This document shows positions 7,525 to 14,995 of a stretch of DNA of 64,000 nucleotides, piece by piece. Origin of the DNA: Dermatobacter hominis (lineage in GTDB: Bacteria; Actinomycetota; Acidimicrobiia; Acidimicrobiales; Microtrichaceae); assembly GCF_020715685.1 (NCBI RefSeq), contig NZ_CP085840.1:3844001-3908000 (forward strand). The letters are read 5' to 3'. Below the pieces are notes generated by a model. The model saw only the letters and a list, made by a program, of their open reading frames with translations. It made no database searches and was not told the origin of the DNA. A program made the position numbers and the translations under genes. The stretch's first letter is position 1. Every line of letters starts with the position of its first letter.

Positions 7525-9222
7525 ATGCTCAGCTACGAGGAGGCGTGCCGCCAGGTGACGGCACCGGGGGCTCCGTTCGAGACCGTCGAGCAGGAGGTCA
7601 TGGGGGTGCCGCGGACGCTGTTCCGCAACGCGCCCGGCAGCCTGCGCGACGTGGTGATCGGCGCATCGCAGCGCGGCGACGCCACCTTCCTGGTGTACGA
7701 GGACGAGCGCTGGAGCTTCGAGCGCTTCGGCCGCGAGGTCGCCGGGCTGGCGGCGGCGCTCGTCGACCGCTTCGGCGTGCGCAAGGGCGACCGCGTGGCG
7801 GTGGCGATGCGCAACTACCCCGAGTGGGTCGTGTCCTACGCCGCGGCGGTGTCGGTCGGCGCGATCTCGGTCAGCTTCAACGCCTGGTGGACGCCCGACG
7901 AGATGGACTTCGCCCTCCGGGACTGCGGGGCGTCGGTGCTGATCGCCGACGAGGAGCGGATCGAGCGCAGCCGGGGGACGTGCGACGCCCTCGGCATCCC
8001 GACGATCGCGGTGCGGGCGCCGGCCGCGGCGGCGACGCCCGGCGGTGCTCCCGTCGAGGGCTGGACCGAGGTCGTCGACCCCGACGCCGCGATGCCCGAC
8101 ACCAACATCGACCCAGACGACGACGCCACGATCCTCTACACCTCGGGCACGACCGGGAACCCGAAGGGGGCCGTCTCGACGCACCGGGCCGTCGTGCAGG
8201 CGATCATGGGCTACGCCTGCCGGTCCGCGCTCGACAAGGCCCGCGATCCCGACCGCCTCGGGGGCAAGAGCGCGCCGGTGTTCATCCTCGTCGTCCCGCT
8301 CTTCCACGTCACCGGCTGCGTGCCGGTCATGCTCAGCTGCCTGATCGGCGGGCTCGAGCTGGTGATGATGTACAAGTGGCAGCCCGAGCGGGCGCTCGAG
8401 CTGATCGAGCGCGAGGGCGTCACCAACTTCGTCGGCGTGCCGACCCAGAACATCGACATGCTGAACTCGCCGGCCTTCGACCGGTACGACACGTCGTCGC
8501 TGCGCAGCGTCGGCGGCGGTGGGGCGCCCGCCCCGCCCGAGCTCGTGCAGCGCATCTCGACGACCTACGCGTCCGCGGCGCCGGGCGTCGGCTACGGCAT
8601 GACCGAGACCAACGCGTACGGCCCGCAGAACAGCGGCCCCGACTACGTGGAGCGCCCGACGAGCGCCGGGCGTGTGACGCCGATCATGCGGGTGGAGGTC
8701 CGCGACCCGGCGGGCGTGCCGGTGCCGAACGGTGAGGCCGGTGAGATCTGGTTCGACGGGCCGAACCTCATCCGGGGCTACTGGAACCGACCCGACGCGA
8801 CGGCCGAGGTGCTGGTCGACGGCTGGCTCCGGTCGGGCGACGTCGGCCGGCTCGACGATGAGGGCTTCATCTACGTCGAGGACCGCATCAAGGACATGGT
8901 CCTGCGCGGCGGCGAGAACGTGTACTGCGCCGAGGTCGAGGCCGCCTTCCACGAGCACCCGGCGGTGCACGAGGTGGCGGTGTTCGGCGTGCCGCACGAG
9001 CGGCTGGGCGAGGAGGTCGCCGCCGTCGTCATGCTGCGCGACGGGGCATCGGCGACAGAGGAGGAGCTGCTCGAGCACGTGGCCGAGCGGCTGGCGGCGT
9101 TCAAGGTGCCGACCCGGCTGCGCGTCACGTCGGAGCCGCTGCCGCGGAACGCGGCGGGCAAGTTCCTCAAGAGGGAGCTGCGCCGCTCGGAGGTCGAGGA
9201 CATCGCGGCGGCCGACGCGTGA
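7525..9222 (+). CDS. AMP-forming acyl-CoA ligase (class I adenylate-forming enzyme)
   Basis: A 565-residue enzyme expected to activate a carboxylic acid with ATP and join it to CoA. The signature motifs are in order: the P-loop-like ILYTSGTTGNPKGAV (about residues 205-219), GYGMTETNAYG, the hinge region GWLRSGDVGRLDDEGF and IKDMVLRGGENVY, and the C-terminal catalytic lysine in PRNAAGKFLKREL. The ATG at 7525 matches the family length; an imperfect -10 (GATGCT) lies six bases upstream. Its stop codon overlaps the start of the DUF1214 gene (GTGA), implying co-translation. The acyl substrate is unknown; a branched or medium- to long-chain acid is plausible. Confidence 0.92.
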   Translation: MLSYEEACRQVTAPGAPFETVEQEVMGVPRTLFRNAPGSLRDVVIGASQRGDATFLVYEDERWSFERFGREVAGLAAALVDRFGVRKGDRVAVAMRNYPEWVVSYAAAVSVGAISVSFNAWWTPDEMDFALRDCGASVLIADEERIERSRGTCDALGIPTIAVRAPAAAATPGGAPVEGWTEVVDPDAAMPDTNIDPDDDATILYTSGTTGNPKGAVSTHRAVVQAIMGYACRSALDKARDPDRLGGKSAPVFILVVPLFHVTGCVPVMLSCLIGGLELVMMYKWQPERALELIEREGVTNFVGVPTQNIDMLNSPAFDRYDTSSLRSVGGGGAPAPPELVQRISTTYASAAPGVGYGMTETNAYGPQNSGPDYVERPTSAGRVTPIMRVEVRDPAGVPVPNGEAGEIWFDGPNLIRGYWNRPDATAEVLVDGWLRSGDVGRLDDEGFIYVEDRIKDMVLRGGENVYCAEVEAAFHEHPAVHEVAVFGVPHERLGEEVAAVVMLRDGASATEEELLEHVAERLAAFKVPTRLRVTSEPLPRNAAGKFLKRELRRSEVEDIAAADA

Positions 9223-10298
9223 CCGACGGCTTCGACCCGCACGGTGCCTGGGCGACGTTCGCCGAGGTGCTGGCCGGGGCCGACTCGCTGCTCGACCGCG
9301 AGTGGATCGAGCTGGACGACCTCGACCGGGCCGAGGGCCTGCGGTACCTGGCGCGGCTGACCGAGGTCGCGATCGACGCCCACCTCGGCACCCGGACCCC
9401 GAGCCACCCGGCGTTCCGGGTGCTGTCCAACGGCTTCGGGATGGACAACCCCGACAACCGCTACATCGGGGCGCCGGTCGACCCGCGGGCCGACTACGTG
9501 GTCCGGGGCCGGGTCGGGACGTTGTCGTACCTGTCGTTCGCCGCGCAGAACCAGAACTTCGCCGCTGCGTCGGCGATCACCGGCGGGGCGGGGCACCTGC
9601 ACGGTCGTGAGCTCGTCACCGATGCGGACGGACGGTTCGAGATCCTCGCCAGCCGGGAGGAGCGGCCGGGGAACTGGCTGCGGTTCGCCGACGACACGTC
9701 GCTGCTGCTGGCGCGCCAGACCCGGGCCGATCCGGCGACCGAGCGGTGGGTCGACCTGGAGATCGAGCGGATCCCCGACGCCGGTCCACCGCCTCCGCTC
9801 GAGGTCGGCTCGATCGCCGACCGGCTGGCGATGGCGGCCCTCTACGTCGTGGGTGCCTCGCAGTGGTTCGTCGACTGGGTAGAGCCTTGGACGGCGCGCC
9901 CCAACACGTTCGACCGCGCCGACCGGACCGAGCAGCGGCGCATGGGTGGCGACCCGAACATCCTCGCCCAGAGCGGCTACTGGACCCTCGGCCCGGAGGA
10001 GCGGCTCGAGATCGAGATCCGGCCGCCCGAGTGCGCGTACTGGAACGTCCAGCTCTGCAACGTGTGGGCGGAGAGCCTCGACCCCCGCCGGCAGGTGTGG
10101 CTGAACAACCGGTCCGCCACCGTCGACGCGGACGGCGTGGCCCGGTTCGTGGTCGCGCACGACGATCCGGGCACGGGCAACTGGCTCGACACCGCCGGGC
10201 ACCGGCACGGACTCATGCACATCCGCTTCGTGGACGCGCAGGGCGACGACGACGAGGCGCGGTGGCCGGTCGCGGCGACGCAGCTCGTCAGCGGCTGA
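9219..10298 (+). CDS. DUF1214 domain-containing protein
   Basis: A 359-residue soluble protein with GTG start, coupled to the ligase gene by a GTGA overlap. The C-terminal part (about residues 230-330), with SGYWTLGPEERLEIEIRPP, YWNVQLCNVW and LNNRSATVDADGVARFVVAH, is the DUF1214 signature; the segment LSFAAQNQNF in the middle is also typical of these proteins. The function is unknown. Homologues are common next to lipid and steroid catabolic genes in actinobacteria, which agrees with the adjacent acyl-CoA ligase. No metal or catalytic motif stands out. The 3' end overlaps the convergent small gene by 11 bases. Confidence 0.8.
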   Translation: MTDGFDPHGAWATFAEVLAGADSLLDREWIELDDLDRAEGLRYLARLTEVAIDAHLGTRTPSHPAFRVLSNGFGMDNPDNRYIGAPVDPRADYVVRGRVGTLSYLSFAAQNQNFAAASAITGGAGHLHGRELVTDADGRFEILASREERPGNWLRFADDTSLLLARQTRADPATERWVDLEIERIPDAGPPPPLEVGSIADRLAMAALYVVGASQWFVDWVEPWTARPNTFDRADRTEQRRMGGDPNILAQSGYWTLGPEERLEIEIRPPECAYWNVQLCNVWAESLDPRRQVWLNNRSATVDADGVARFVVAHDDPGTGNWLDTAGHRHGLMHIRFVDAQGDDDEARWPVAATQLVSG

Positions 10299-10611
10299 GC
10301 GCCTTCTCCAGCTGCCGCTTGTCCATCTTGGAGCGCCCCTCGATGCCCCGGTCCTTCGCCTCTTCGTAGAGCTGGGCCTTTGTCCGGCCCGAGCCGCCGT
10401 GCTTGCGCCGGTACGCGGCTCGCTGCTGCGACGAGATGTCGTCCTTCGACAGCTTCGACGACTCCCTCGCCTCGCCGTTGCGGGCCCGGGCCTTGTTCAC
10501 GGTGCGGGCCGCGATCTCCTCGGCCTCGGACTCGCTCGCGCCGCGCTCCAGCTCCGACTCCTTGATCGCCTCGTACTGGCGCTCCCGCTTGGGTGACGAT
10601 CCTCTGGGCAT
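10288..10611 (-). CDS. Small basic protein with Rho-N/SAP-like C-terminal motif (DUF7218-like)
   Basis: A 107-residue, highly charged protein. It opens MPRGSSPKRERQYEAIKESE, followed by EEIAARTVNKARA. The C-terminus TKAQLYEEAKDRGIEGRSKM plus DKRQLEKAL is the short helix-extended-loop-helix seen in Rho N-terminal and SAP nucleic-acid-binding motifs. Similar actinobacterial proteins are often labelled plasmid stabilisation protein without evidence. Nucleic-acid binding is likely from the motif, but the role is unknown. The gene converges with and overlaps the DUF1214 gene by 11 bases, leaving no room for a separate terminator. Confidence 0.75.
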   Translation of the reverse strand: MPRGSSPKRERQYEAIKESELERGASESEAEEIAARTVNKARARNGEARESSKLSKDDISSQQRAAYRRKHGGSGRTKAQLYEEAKDRGIEGRSKMDKRQLEKALSR

Positions 10612-10747
10612 GATCCACCTCCACTCGTCGCGGTCGGACCCCGGGGCCTTACCCGCGCGGCCCGGCGGGGGAACACGAGCGGGACGCCGGCTGCCCGCGA
10701 TGGTGAAGAATGGCGCCGATCGGGCCCGGACGCGATGGAGGTCGACG

Positions 10748-11353
10748 ATGGCGGTCACGCGAGGGTTCACCGGTCGGCGCGAGCGGGATCCGCGCCTGCC
10801 CCCAGGCCAGTACGACGCCCGCGACCAGTGGCCGGTGCTGTCGGCCGAGGCCACGCCCCACCTCGACACCGCCACCTGGACGTTCCAGGTGCGCGGCCTG
10901 GTGGCGCAGCCGACGACGTGGACGTGGGACGAGGTCCACGCGCTGCCCGGCGCGGTCTTCGAGGGCGACATCCACTGCGTCACGACGTGGTCGAAGCTCG
11001 GCGTCCGCTTCGCCGGCGTCTCCGCCGACACGCTGCTCGCAGCGGCCGGGGGCACGCTGCCGGGCGCCTCGCACGTCATGGTCCACAGCCACACCGGCTA
11101 CACGACCAACCTCCCGCTGGCCGACGTCACGGACGGGAAGGCGTTCCTCGTGTGGGACTTCGGTGGCCAGCCGCTGGCGGCCGACCACGGCGGTCCGGCC
11201 CGGTTCCTCGTGCCGCACCTCTACTTCTGGAAGAGCGCCAAGTGGGCGTCGGCCATCGAGGTGATGGACCACGACGAGCGAGGGTTCTGGGAGCGCAACG
11301 GCTACCACGACCGCGGCGACCCCTGGACCGAGGAGCGTTACCAGGGGGACTGA
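10748..11353 (+). CDS. Sulfite-oxidase-like molybdopterin-dependent oxidoreductase
   Basis: A 201-residue single-domain member of the sulfite oxidase/YedY molybdopterin family. The molybdenum-ligand cysteine is Cys77 in DIHCVTTW, and the cofactor-binding segments include HSHTGYTTNLPL and GGPARFLVPHLYFWKSAKW. There is no Tat signal peptide or dimerisation domain, so this is the short cytoplasmic type, whose substrate is not established. The ATG at 10748 has GGAGG seven bases upstream (10737-10741). The flavin/NAD reductase at 11487 is its usual neighbour in actinobacteria and probably supplies or accepts electrons; here that partner gene is frameshifted. Confidence 0.88.
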   Translation: MAVTRGFTGRRERDPRLPPGQYDARDQWPVLSAEATPHLDTATWTFQVRGLVAQPTTWTWDEVHALPGAVFEGDIHCVTTWSKLGVRFAGVSADTLLAAAGGTLPGASHVMVHSHTGYTTNLPLADVTDGKAFLVWDFGGQPLAADHGGPARFLVPHLYFWKSAKWASAIEVMDHDERGFWERNGYHDRGDPWTEERYQGD

Positions 11354-11375
11354 GCCCGGGGAGGCCGTCGCTCGC

Positions 11376-11430
11376 GCCGTTCTTGCGTGCCCTTCCGTCG
11401 CCAGGCGACGGGGACCGGCGCCAGAACGGC
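11376..11430 (+). terminator. Nested hairpin between the molybdoenzyme and the reductase gene
   Basis: Outer arms GCCGTTCT (11376-11383) and AGAACGGC (11423-11430) enclose a tight inner stem CCGTCG (11395-11400) / CGACGG (11406-11411). It separates two co-directional genes, so it could be a terminator or an attenuator. There is no U-run, as is common at high GC. Confidence 0.45.
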
Positions 11431-11474
11431 ACGAGGCGGGGCGCACGTCGGCCGGTGGGTGCGACGGCCTGACC

Positions 11475-11480
11475 TACCCT
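11475..11480 (+). promoter_or_regulatory. Leaderless-type -10 element for the flavin reductase gene
   Basis: TACCCT is followed by six bases (CTGGCG) and the ATG at 11487, the same geometry as five other starts in this window. No ribosome-binding site is present. Confidence 0.55.
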
Positions 11481-11486
11481 CTGGCG

Positions 11487-12237
11487 ATGGCCGACGGACC
11501 TGGCGTGCGAGTGGTGGACCGCACCGGGCCGGGCGGCTCGCCCTGGCAGATGTCGCGGGTGGTTGAGATCCACCGCGAGACCGAGAACGCCACGTCGTTC
11601 CGGCTCCAGCTCGAGCGCCCGGTGCTCCACGTGCCCGGCCAGCACTACGTGCTCCGGCTGACCGCACCCGACGGCTACACCGCCCAGCGCTCGTACTCGG
11701 TCGCCTCGGCGCCCGACCCGTCGGGGACCATCGAGCTCACCGTCGACCTGCTGCCCGACGGCGAGGTGTCCGGCTTCCTCCACGACGTCGTCGAGGTCGG
11801 CGACGAGCTCGAGGTGCGTGGGCCGATCGGGGGCTACTTCGTGTGGCGGGCGGACGAGCCGGCCCTGCTGATCGCCGGCGGGTCGGGCGTCGTGCCGTTC
11901 ATGAGCATGCTCCGCCACGCCCGCTCGCTCGGCCGGGAGGACCTGCTGCGCCTCGTCGTGTCGGTCCGCCGCATCGAGGACCTGTTTCTACGCGGACGAG
12001 ATCCGTGGGCCCCGCACGACGGTGATCACGACGCGGGAGCCGCTCGTGGGCTCGGACCGGACGCCGCACCGCGTCGACGCGGACGATCTCCTGCCGTTCG
12101 TGGCCGAGGTGCCCGAGGGCTCGACGATCTACGTGTGCGGCTCGAACCGCTTCGCCGACGCCGTCACCGACCTGTTGATCCGCGGCGGCGTGGCGTCGGA
12201 GCGGATCCGGGTCGAGCGCTTCGGCGAGGCGGCCTGA
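11487..12237 (+). pseudogene. FAD-binding ferredoxin-reductase-type oxidoreductase, interrupted by a frameshift
   Basis: Residues 1-167 encode an FNR-type flavoprotein: the FAD motif RSYSVASAP, and the NAD-binding start AGGSGVVPFMSML. At the TTT run 11985-11987 one base too many shifts the frame. Removing one T restores EDLFYADEIRGP and leads into a perfect continuation with STIYVCGSNRFADAV, ending at 12237. The repaired product would be 249 residues, normal for this family. As sequenced, translation continues out of frame and loses the C-terminal NAD-binding part. It may be a genuine recent mutation or a one-base sequencing error. It lies downstream of the sulfite-oxidase-like gene, its usual partner. 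Confidence 0.85.
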
Positions 12238-12245
12238 ACCGATCG

Positions 12246-12269
12246 CCCGGACCCGGTCCACGCTCCGGG
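12246..12269. terminator. Weak hairpin between converging genes
   Basis: CCCGGA (12246-12251) pairs with TCCGGG (12264-12269) around a 12-base loop, between the reductase end and the DUF1269 gene end. It is a plausible but weak bidirectional terminator. Confidence 0.35.
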
Positions 12270-12275
12270 ACGAGC

Positions 12276-12797
12276 TCAGCCCTTGGCGTCGGCCTCGATC
12301 GCCGCCGCGTCGGCCTTGAGCTGCTTCTCCTGGACCTTCTTCGCCTTCTTGAGCGCGTGCTCGATCTTGGACTGCATGTCCGCGACCGCGACGACGACCA
12401 GCCCGGCGGTGCCGGCGTCGAGCTCCTCGCCGGCCTCTTTCAGGTCCTTGCGGCTCATGCCCGCGGCGGCGTGGCCGGCGAGCGAGCCGAGCAGCGCGCC
12501 GCCGGCGGTGGCGCCGACGAGCAGCCCGGTGCCGATGGCGGCGGCGGGGAACAGCGCGATCACCAGGCCGGTGGCCAGGCCGACGCCACCACCGAGCACG
12601 CCGCCGACCCGCGTCGGCGTCTCGTGCTTCTTGACGATCTTGACCTTGCCGTCCTCTCGCTTCTCGACGACGGCGGCGTCGTAGGCGTCGACGAGGCCGA
12701 CCTCGGAGTGCAGCACGTGGACGGCCTCGTAGTCCTCGAGCGCGTCGGCGAGGTCGTCGTACACGCCGAGGTAGGCGTAGAAGGTGTCGATGGCCAT
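12276..12797 (-). CDS. DUF1269 family membrane-associated protein
   Basis: A 173-residue protein. The soluble N-terminal part (about residues 1-65, with YAYLGVYDDLADALEDY) is followed by a glycine-rich hydrophobic hairpin (about 68-110, VGGVLGGGVGLATGLVIAL and GLLVGATAGGALLG), then a helical, Lys/Ala-rich tail. This arrangement matches DUF1269 proteins, some of which are stress-induced; no enzymatic activity is known. The ATG is preceded by a purine-rich GAGGGGAA ribosome site. The gene stands alone, with the ABC exporter 89 bases upstream on the same strand. Confidence 0.75.
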   Translation of the reverse strand: MAIDTFYAYLGVYDDLADALEDYEAVHVLHSEVGLVDAYDAAVVEKREDGKVKIVKKHETPTRVGGVLGGGVGLATGLVIALFPAAAIGTGLLVGATAGGALLGSLAGHAAAGMSRKDLKEAGEELDAGTAGLVVVAVADMQSKIEHALKKAKKVQEKQLKADAAAIEADAKG

Positions 12798-12886
12798 GGT
12801 TCCCCTCTCGGTCCCCGGCGCCTCGCCGGGTGGGCGTTCCCTGCCCGGCGACGATAGGCCCGGGCCGCGGCCCGTGGTGCGGCGGA

Positions 12887-13714
12887 TCAGATGAACTTCG
12901 TGATCCACCCGTTGCGGCGGAACCGGCGCAGCTGGTGGGCCACGAACCACGTCGACGCCGCGGCGATCACGGCGGTGCCCGCCGCAGCGATGCCGAGCTC
13001 GCCCCAGGCGACGGTGCCCTCCTCGATCCCCGTGCGGACGGCGTCGAAGACGTGCGTGAGCGGGACGACCGCGGCGATCGCCTGGAGCGCGCCGGGCAGG
13101 TCCTCGACCGGGTAGAAGACGCCCGACAGCGGCATCAGCAGGACGAGCGTTCCCCACGAGAACACCTCCGCCTTGTCGCCGTACTGGAGCGTCATGCCCA
13201 CGACGAAGAGGGCGACGGCCCAGCCGAACGCCAGCAGCAGCACGGCGCTCGGCACCAGCACGATGCCCGCGGACGTCGGCGACACGGCGAAGAAGACGAG
13301 GCCGACCCCGCCGATCATCAGCGAGGCCACGAACGTGCGGACCAGGCCGACGATGCCGAAGCTCGACAGGAGCTCGCGCTCGGTGAGCGGCGTCGCGATC
13401 AGGTTCATCAGGTTGCGGCTCCACACCTCGTCGAGCAGGCCGAACGAGCCGGCGAGGGTGAGCTGCCAGATGAGGTGGAACAGCAGGATGCCGGTGACCA
13501 TCAGGACCACCGGCTGCTCGCCCCCGTCGAAGGCGACGCCGATCGAGCCGAACAGGAGGCCGTCGACGAGCGGGAGCACGAGCAGGAGGAACCAGTAGCC
13601 GGGGTTGCGGCTCTGGGCGAGGAAGGACCGGCGCACCATGGCCCGGACGCGCCGGGTCGAGTAGGTGGGCGCGGGCGCCGGCGGGACGGCGACGGTGGGA
13701 TCGATCGCGGTCAT
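12887..13714 (-). CDS. ABC-2 type transporter permease
   Basis: A 275-residue integral membrane protein with about six predicted membrane segments, including WFLLLVLPLVDGLLFG, ILLFHLIWQLTLAGS, LLAFGWAVALFVVGM and a C-terminal AVIAAASTWFVAHQL. The layout is that of ABC-2 exporters (drug, polysaccharide or antibiotic efflux). Its ATG overlaps the stop codon of the upstream ATPase gene by one base (TGATGA), so the two form one transporter operon. There is no substrate-binding protein, consistent with export. The exported molecule cannot be inferred. Confidence 0.88.
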   Translation of the reverse strand: MTAIDPTVAVPPAPAPTYSTRRVRAMVRRSFLAQSRNPGYWFLLLVLPLVDGLLFGSIGVAFDGGEQPVVLMVTGILLFHLIWQLTLAGSFGLLDEVWSRNLMNLIATPLTERELLSSFGIVGLVRTFVASLMIGGVGLVFFAVSPTSAGIVLVPSAVLLLAFGWAVALFVVGMTLQYGDKAEVFSWGTLVLLMPLSGVFYPVEDLPGALQAIAAVVPLTHVFDAVRTGIEEGTVAWGELGIAAAGTAVIAAASTWFVAHQLRRFRRNGWITKFI

Positions 13715-14469
13715 CAGACCTCCTGCTCGCGCAGTCGCGTCGCCTCGGCCAGGAACATGGCCTCGAGGTCGCGGTAGCCGGCGTCGGCCACCACCTGGGC
13801 CGGGGGGCCGTCGGCGATGACGCGCCCGTGCCGGAGGAAGATCACCCGGGTCGTCAGCTCGGCGACCTCGCGCATGTCGTGGCTGGTCAGGAGCAGCGTG
13901 GAGTCGTGCTCGGCGTTCATGTGCTCGAGCCGGTCCCGCACGCGCATCGCGACGTCGGGGTCGAGCGAGGCCGTCGGCTCGTCGAGCACGATCAGCCGGG
14001 GGTGGTGGATCACCGCCTTGGCGAAGCCGACGAGCGTCCCCTGACCCGACGACAGCGACTCGACGCGCTGGTCGGCGAGCCGGGTGATGTGGAGCTCGTC
14101 GAGCACCTCGGCGGCCCGGGCCGCGGGATCGGCGACCCCGTAGAGCGTCCCGAAGAGCGCCAGCGTCTCGGCCACCGTCAGACCCTCGGGCAGGGGCAGG
14201 TAGCCGGCGGCGAAGCCGACGTGCTGCATGGCCGCGCTGCGGTCGCCGGGGAGCCGGTGGCCGACCAGGTCGATCGCGCCCTCGTCGGGTTCGATCGCGC
14301 CGAGCAGCATGAGCAGGGTCGTCGTCTTGCCGGCGCCGTTGGGTCCGACGATGCCCACGCGCTCGCCCCGGTGCAGGGTGATCGAGACGCCGTCGACGGC
14401 CTGGGTGTCGTCGAAGCGCTTGCGCAGCCCGTGCGCGCGCAGGACCGGTTCCCCCTGGATCGGTTCCAT
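13714..14469 (-). CDS. ABC transporter ATP-binding protein (exporter type)
   Basis: A 251-residue ATPase with Walker A GPNGAGKTT (about residues 39-47), signature LSSGQ, Walker B LIVLDEPTASLDPD and the switch histidine in LLLTSHDM. The DrrA/CcmA-type C-terminus (VIFLRHGRVIADGPP) fits a drug- or lipid-export ATPase that pairs with the ABC-2 permease encoded directly downstream. It is divergent from the DGPF/ECF42 operon across a 166-base region holding repeated GCGATCGC palindromes, so the exporter could share regulation with that operon; this is inference. Confidence 0.92.
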   Translation of the reverse strand: MEPIQGEPVLRAHGLRKRFDDTQAVDGVSITLHRGERVGIVGPNGAGKTTTLLMLLGAIEPDEGAIDLVGHRLPGDRSAAMQHVGFAAGYLPLPEGLTVAETLALFGTLYGVADPAARAAEVLDELHITRLADQRVESLSSGQGTLVGFAKAVIHHPRLIVLDEPTASLDPDVAMRVRDRLEHMNAEHDSTLLLTSHDMREVAELTTRVIFLRHGRVIADGPPAQVVADAGYRDLEAMFLAEATRLREQEV

Positions 14470-14526
14470 CCGGCCAGTCTCGTCGGGCGACCGGGGGCCC
14501 GTCCGCCGGGTTTCCGGAAAAATCCT

Positions 14527-14587
14527 GCGATCGCGTGTCGATCTCCGCGATCGCGTTCGTCGTCATGGTGTCGGACGACGCGATCGT
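14527..14587. promoter_or_regulatory. Repeated GCGATCGC palindromes in a divergent promoter region
   Basis: Perfect GCGATCGC palindromes occur at 14527-14534 and 14547-14554, exactly 20 bp apart (two helical turns), with a near-copy GCGATCGT at 14580-14587. They lie between the exporter ATPase (minus) and the DGPF gene (plus), around the ECF42-type promoter. The spacing suggests cooperative binding by a dimeric regulator, which is unidentified. Confidence 0.5.
14536..14561 (+). promoter_or_regulatory. ECF42-type sigma promoter (TGTCGA-N16-CGTC)
   Basis: TGTCGA (14536-14541), a 16-base spacer and CGTC (14558-14561) match the ECF42 promoter signature as I recall it from Streptomyces work (TGTCGA in the -35, CG[A/T]C in the -10). 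It lies 75 bases before the DGPF gene that precedes the ECF42-like sigma gene, so autoregulation is expected. Confidence 0.65.
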
Positions 14588-14635
14588 GTCGCCGACGACC
14601 TGACAGCATCGACGGAACGACGAAGGAGACAGACG

Positions 14636-14995
14636 ATGGCGCAGTACCTGCTCTCGGTGTGGCACGACGAGGACTACGCGGACGCGGACCAGAACATGGA
14701 CCCCGCCGACATGGAGCGCCTGCACACCAAGGTGATGGCGTTCAACGAGGACGTCACGGCGTCCGGCTCGTGGGTGTTCGGCGGCGGCCTGCTCCCCGGG
14801 ATCTCGGCCACGGTGGTCCGCCCGGTCGGCGACGACGACGTCTCGGTGACCGACGGCCCCTACGCCGAGTCGAAGGAGATCATGGGCGGCTTCTGGGTCC
14901 TCGAGCTCCCGGACCTGGACGCCGCGCTCGAGCACGCCCGCCGGGCATCGCTCGCCTGCGAGGGCCCGGTCGAGGTCCGGCCCTTCCAGGGGTGA
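14636..14995 (+). CDS. DGPF/YCII-related domain protein
   Basis: A 119-residue protein of the YCII-related family. It contains the defining segment TDGPYAESKEIMGGFWVLE (DGP motif, about residues 77-95) and a ferredoxin-like alpha/beta layout. The biochemical role is unknown; YCII-type folds include dehydrochlorinase-like enzymes. Members with the DGPF motif are characteristically encoded next to ECF42 sigma factors, as here: its stop overlaps the GTG of the sigma gene. The start is supported by AAGGAG about eight bases upstream. Transcription probably begins at the TGTCGA-N16-CGTC promoter at 14536-14561. Confidence 0.88.
   Translation: MAQYLLSVWHDEDYADADQNMDPADMERLHTKVMAFNEDVTASGSWVFGGGLLPGISATVVRPVGDDDVSVTDGPYAESKEIMGGFWVLELPDLDAALEHARRASLACEGPVEVRPFQG

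Noticed and set aside
14527-14555. GCGATCGC as the cyanobacterial HIP1 repeat
   Set aside because: HIP1 abundance is a cyanobacterial trait, and here the octamer is concentrated at one promoter with regular spacing. I treat it as a candidate operator.
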